From Methanosarcinales archaeon (GTDB lineage: Archaea > Halobacteriota > Methanosarcinia > Methanosarcinales > Methanogasteraceae), in assembly GCA_030672345.1 (NCBI GenBank), contig DAOVGO010000076.1, positions 1 through 21,124 on the forward strand: a stretch of DNA of 21,124 nucleotides, in the 5' to 3' direction. The notes below the pieces were generated by a model. The model ran no database searches. It was given only the letters and a program-made list of their open reading frames with translations, and was not told the origin of the DNA. Position numbers and translations under genes: made by a program. Within the stretch, counting starts at the first letter, position 1. Each line of letters starts with the position of its first letter. Shown here piece by piece: positions 20,786-21,124 of this stretch.

Positions 20786-21124
20786 AGGGGTACTACCCCT
20801 CTTCCTTCTTTTTCTGCTGATCCCGCAAGCATCAGGGATCGGTGTCGGCGCATCGCCCGACAGAATCGATTTTGGCGTGGTGAGCCTGAAAGGTGGAGCG
20901 ATGCAAGAACTGTATGTGATCAACACCGGTGACGCGGCAGAACGGGTTCTGCTCAATGCAGAAGGAGTTAATCTCATCATAGACCCGCAGGAGTTCGATC
21001 TTGCTGCAAAGGAGAGCATGGCTGTGAGCGTCTCGATCGATCATGCAGAAGCTGGCGAGTACAGCGGAAGCGTACTGATCACGGCTCGTCCATCCGGAGA
21101 CGGCGCGGGTGGGCTTGGTCTTGG
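20766..21124 (+). CDS. Secreted Ig-like (ASH/MSP-type) protein, partial at window edge
   Basis: An open frame that runs off the right edge. From a TTG at 20766 it reads a basic n-region (QRAIRRG), a hydrophobic core (VLPLFLLFLLIPQASG), then GASPDRIDFGVVSLKGG, LYVINTGDAAERVLLN and IDPQEFDLAAKESMAVSVSI. This is the pattern of an immunoglobulin-like ASH/MSP-type domain in archaeal exported proteins, followed by a Gly-rich stretch. The start is the weak point: there is no ATG or GTG in frame and no clear ribosome site, so TTG is the best available. It overlaps the preceding 63-residue ORF by 20 bp and may be translated by coupling, or the junction may be a recombination scar. Confidence 0.65.
   Translation, partial: MQRAIRRGVLPLFLLFLLIPQASGIGVGASPDRIDFGVVSLKGGAMQELYVINTGDAAERVLLNAEGVNLIIDPQEFDLAAKESMAVSVSIDHAEAGEYSGSVLITARPSGDGAGGLGL

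Overview
The window is archaeal chromosome from a methanogen-related euryarchaeon. The evidence is a 20S proteasome beta subunit beside the archaeal termination nuclease aCPSF1, a topoisomerase VI B subunit, the archaeal riboflavin reductase, the DUF1890/DUF1894 pair known mainly from methanogens, Shine-Dalgarno plus TATA-type promoters, and a secreted 11-haem cytochrome with a PGF-CTERM tail. Multihaem cytochromes plus secreted dockerin proteins point towards Methanosarcinales, ANME or Syntrophoarchaeum-type lineages. No mcr gene or rRNA is present to settle this.

Left half (1-10531) is entirely on the minus strand and mostly ordinary. Reading in the direction of transcription: an 11-haem surface cytochrome, top6B, then a tightly overlapping molybdenum/tungsten-cofactor operon (moaD, moaE, fdhD, a moeB/thiF-type E1 enzyme, DUF1890, DUF1894 and possibly a small ORF). 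These are followed by riboflavin reductase overlapping a phosphoglycolate phosphatase, an Mtq2/HemK-type methyltransferase, psmB and aCPSF1 (cut by the window edge).

Right half (10758-21124) is entirely on the plus strand and is the striking part. Seven successive promoters carry one long operator built from TTAGG/CCTAA half-sites at fixed spacing (TTAGG-N14-CCTAA-N5-TTAGG-N16-CCTAA) around the TATA box. The genes behind them are a DUF3793 protein, a triple-FeoA protein followed by a cysteine-rich DUF2325 coiled-coil protein, two copies of a 28-residue cysteine-rich peptide, a secreted beta-propeller protein, a secreted 1053-residue protein with two CbiX-CbiX-FmdE-like repeats and a dockerin, and a short secreted remnant followed by an Ig-like secreted protein. 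FeoA, DUF3793 and DUF2325 are families associated with iron metabolism, and the half-sites resemble those of DtxR/IdeR-type metal regulators. My reading is a metal-responsive regulon with intracellular iron-handling proteins, tiny metal-binding peptides and an extracellular chelatase-like apparatus.

A cassette of about 622 bp (operator, tiny Cys peptide, structured spacer, second operator, signal-peptide leader) has been duplicated, so that each copy now drives an unrelated secreted protein. A partial third copy (operator plus leader) lies near the right end. In copy 2 the ancestral ATG of the secreted protein has become ATA. No tRNA, rRNA, CRISPR array or transposase was seen.
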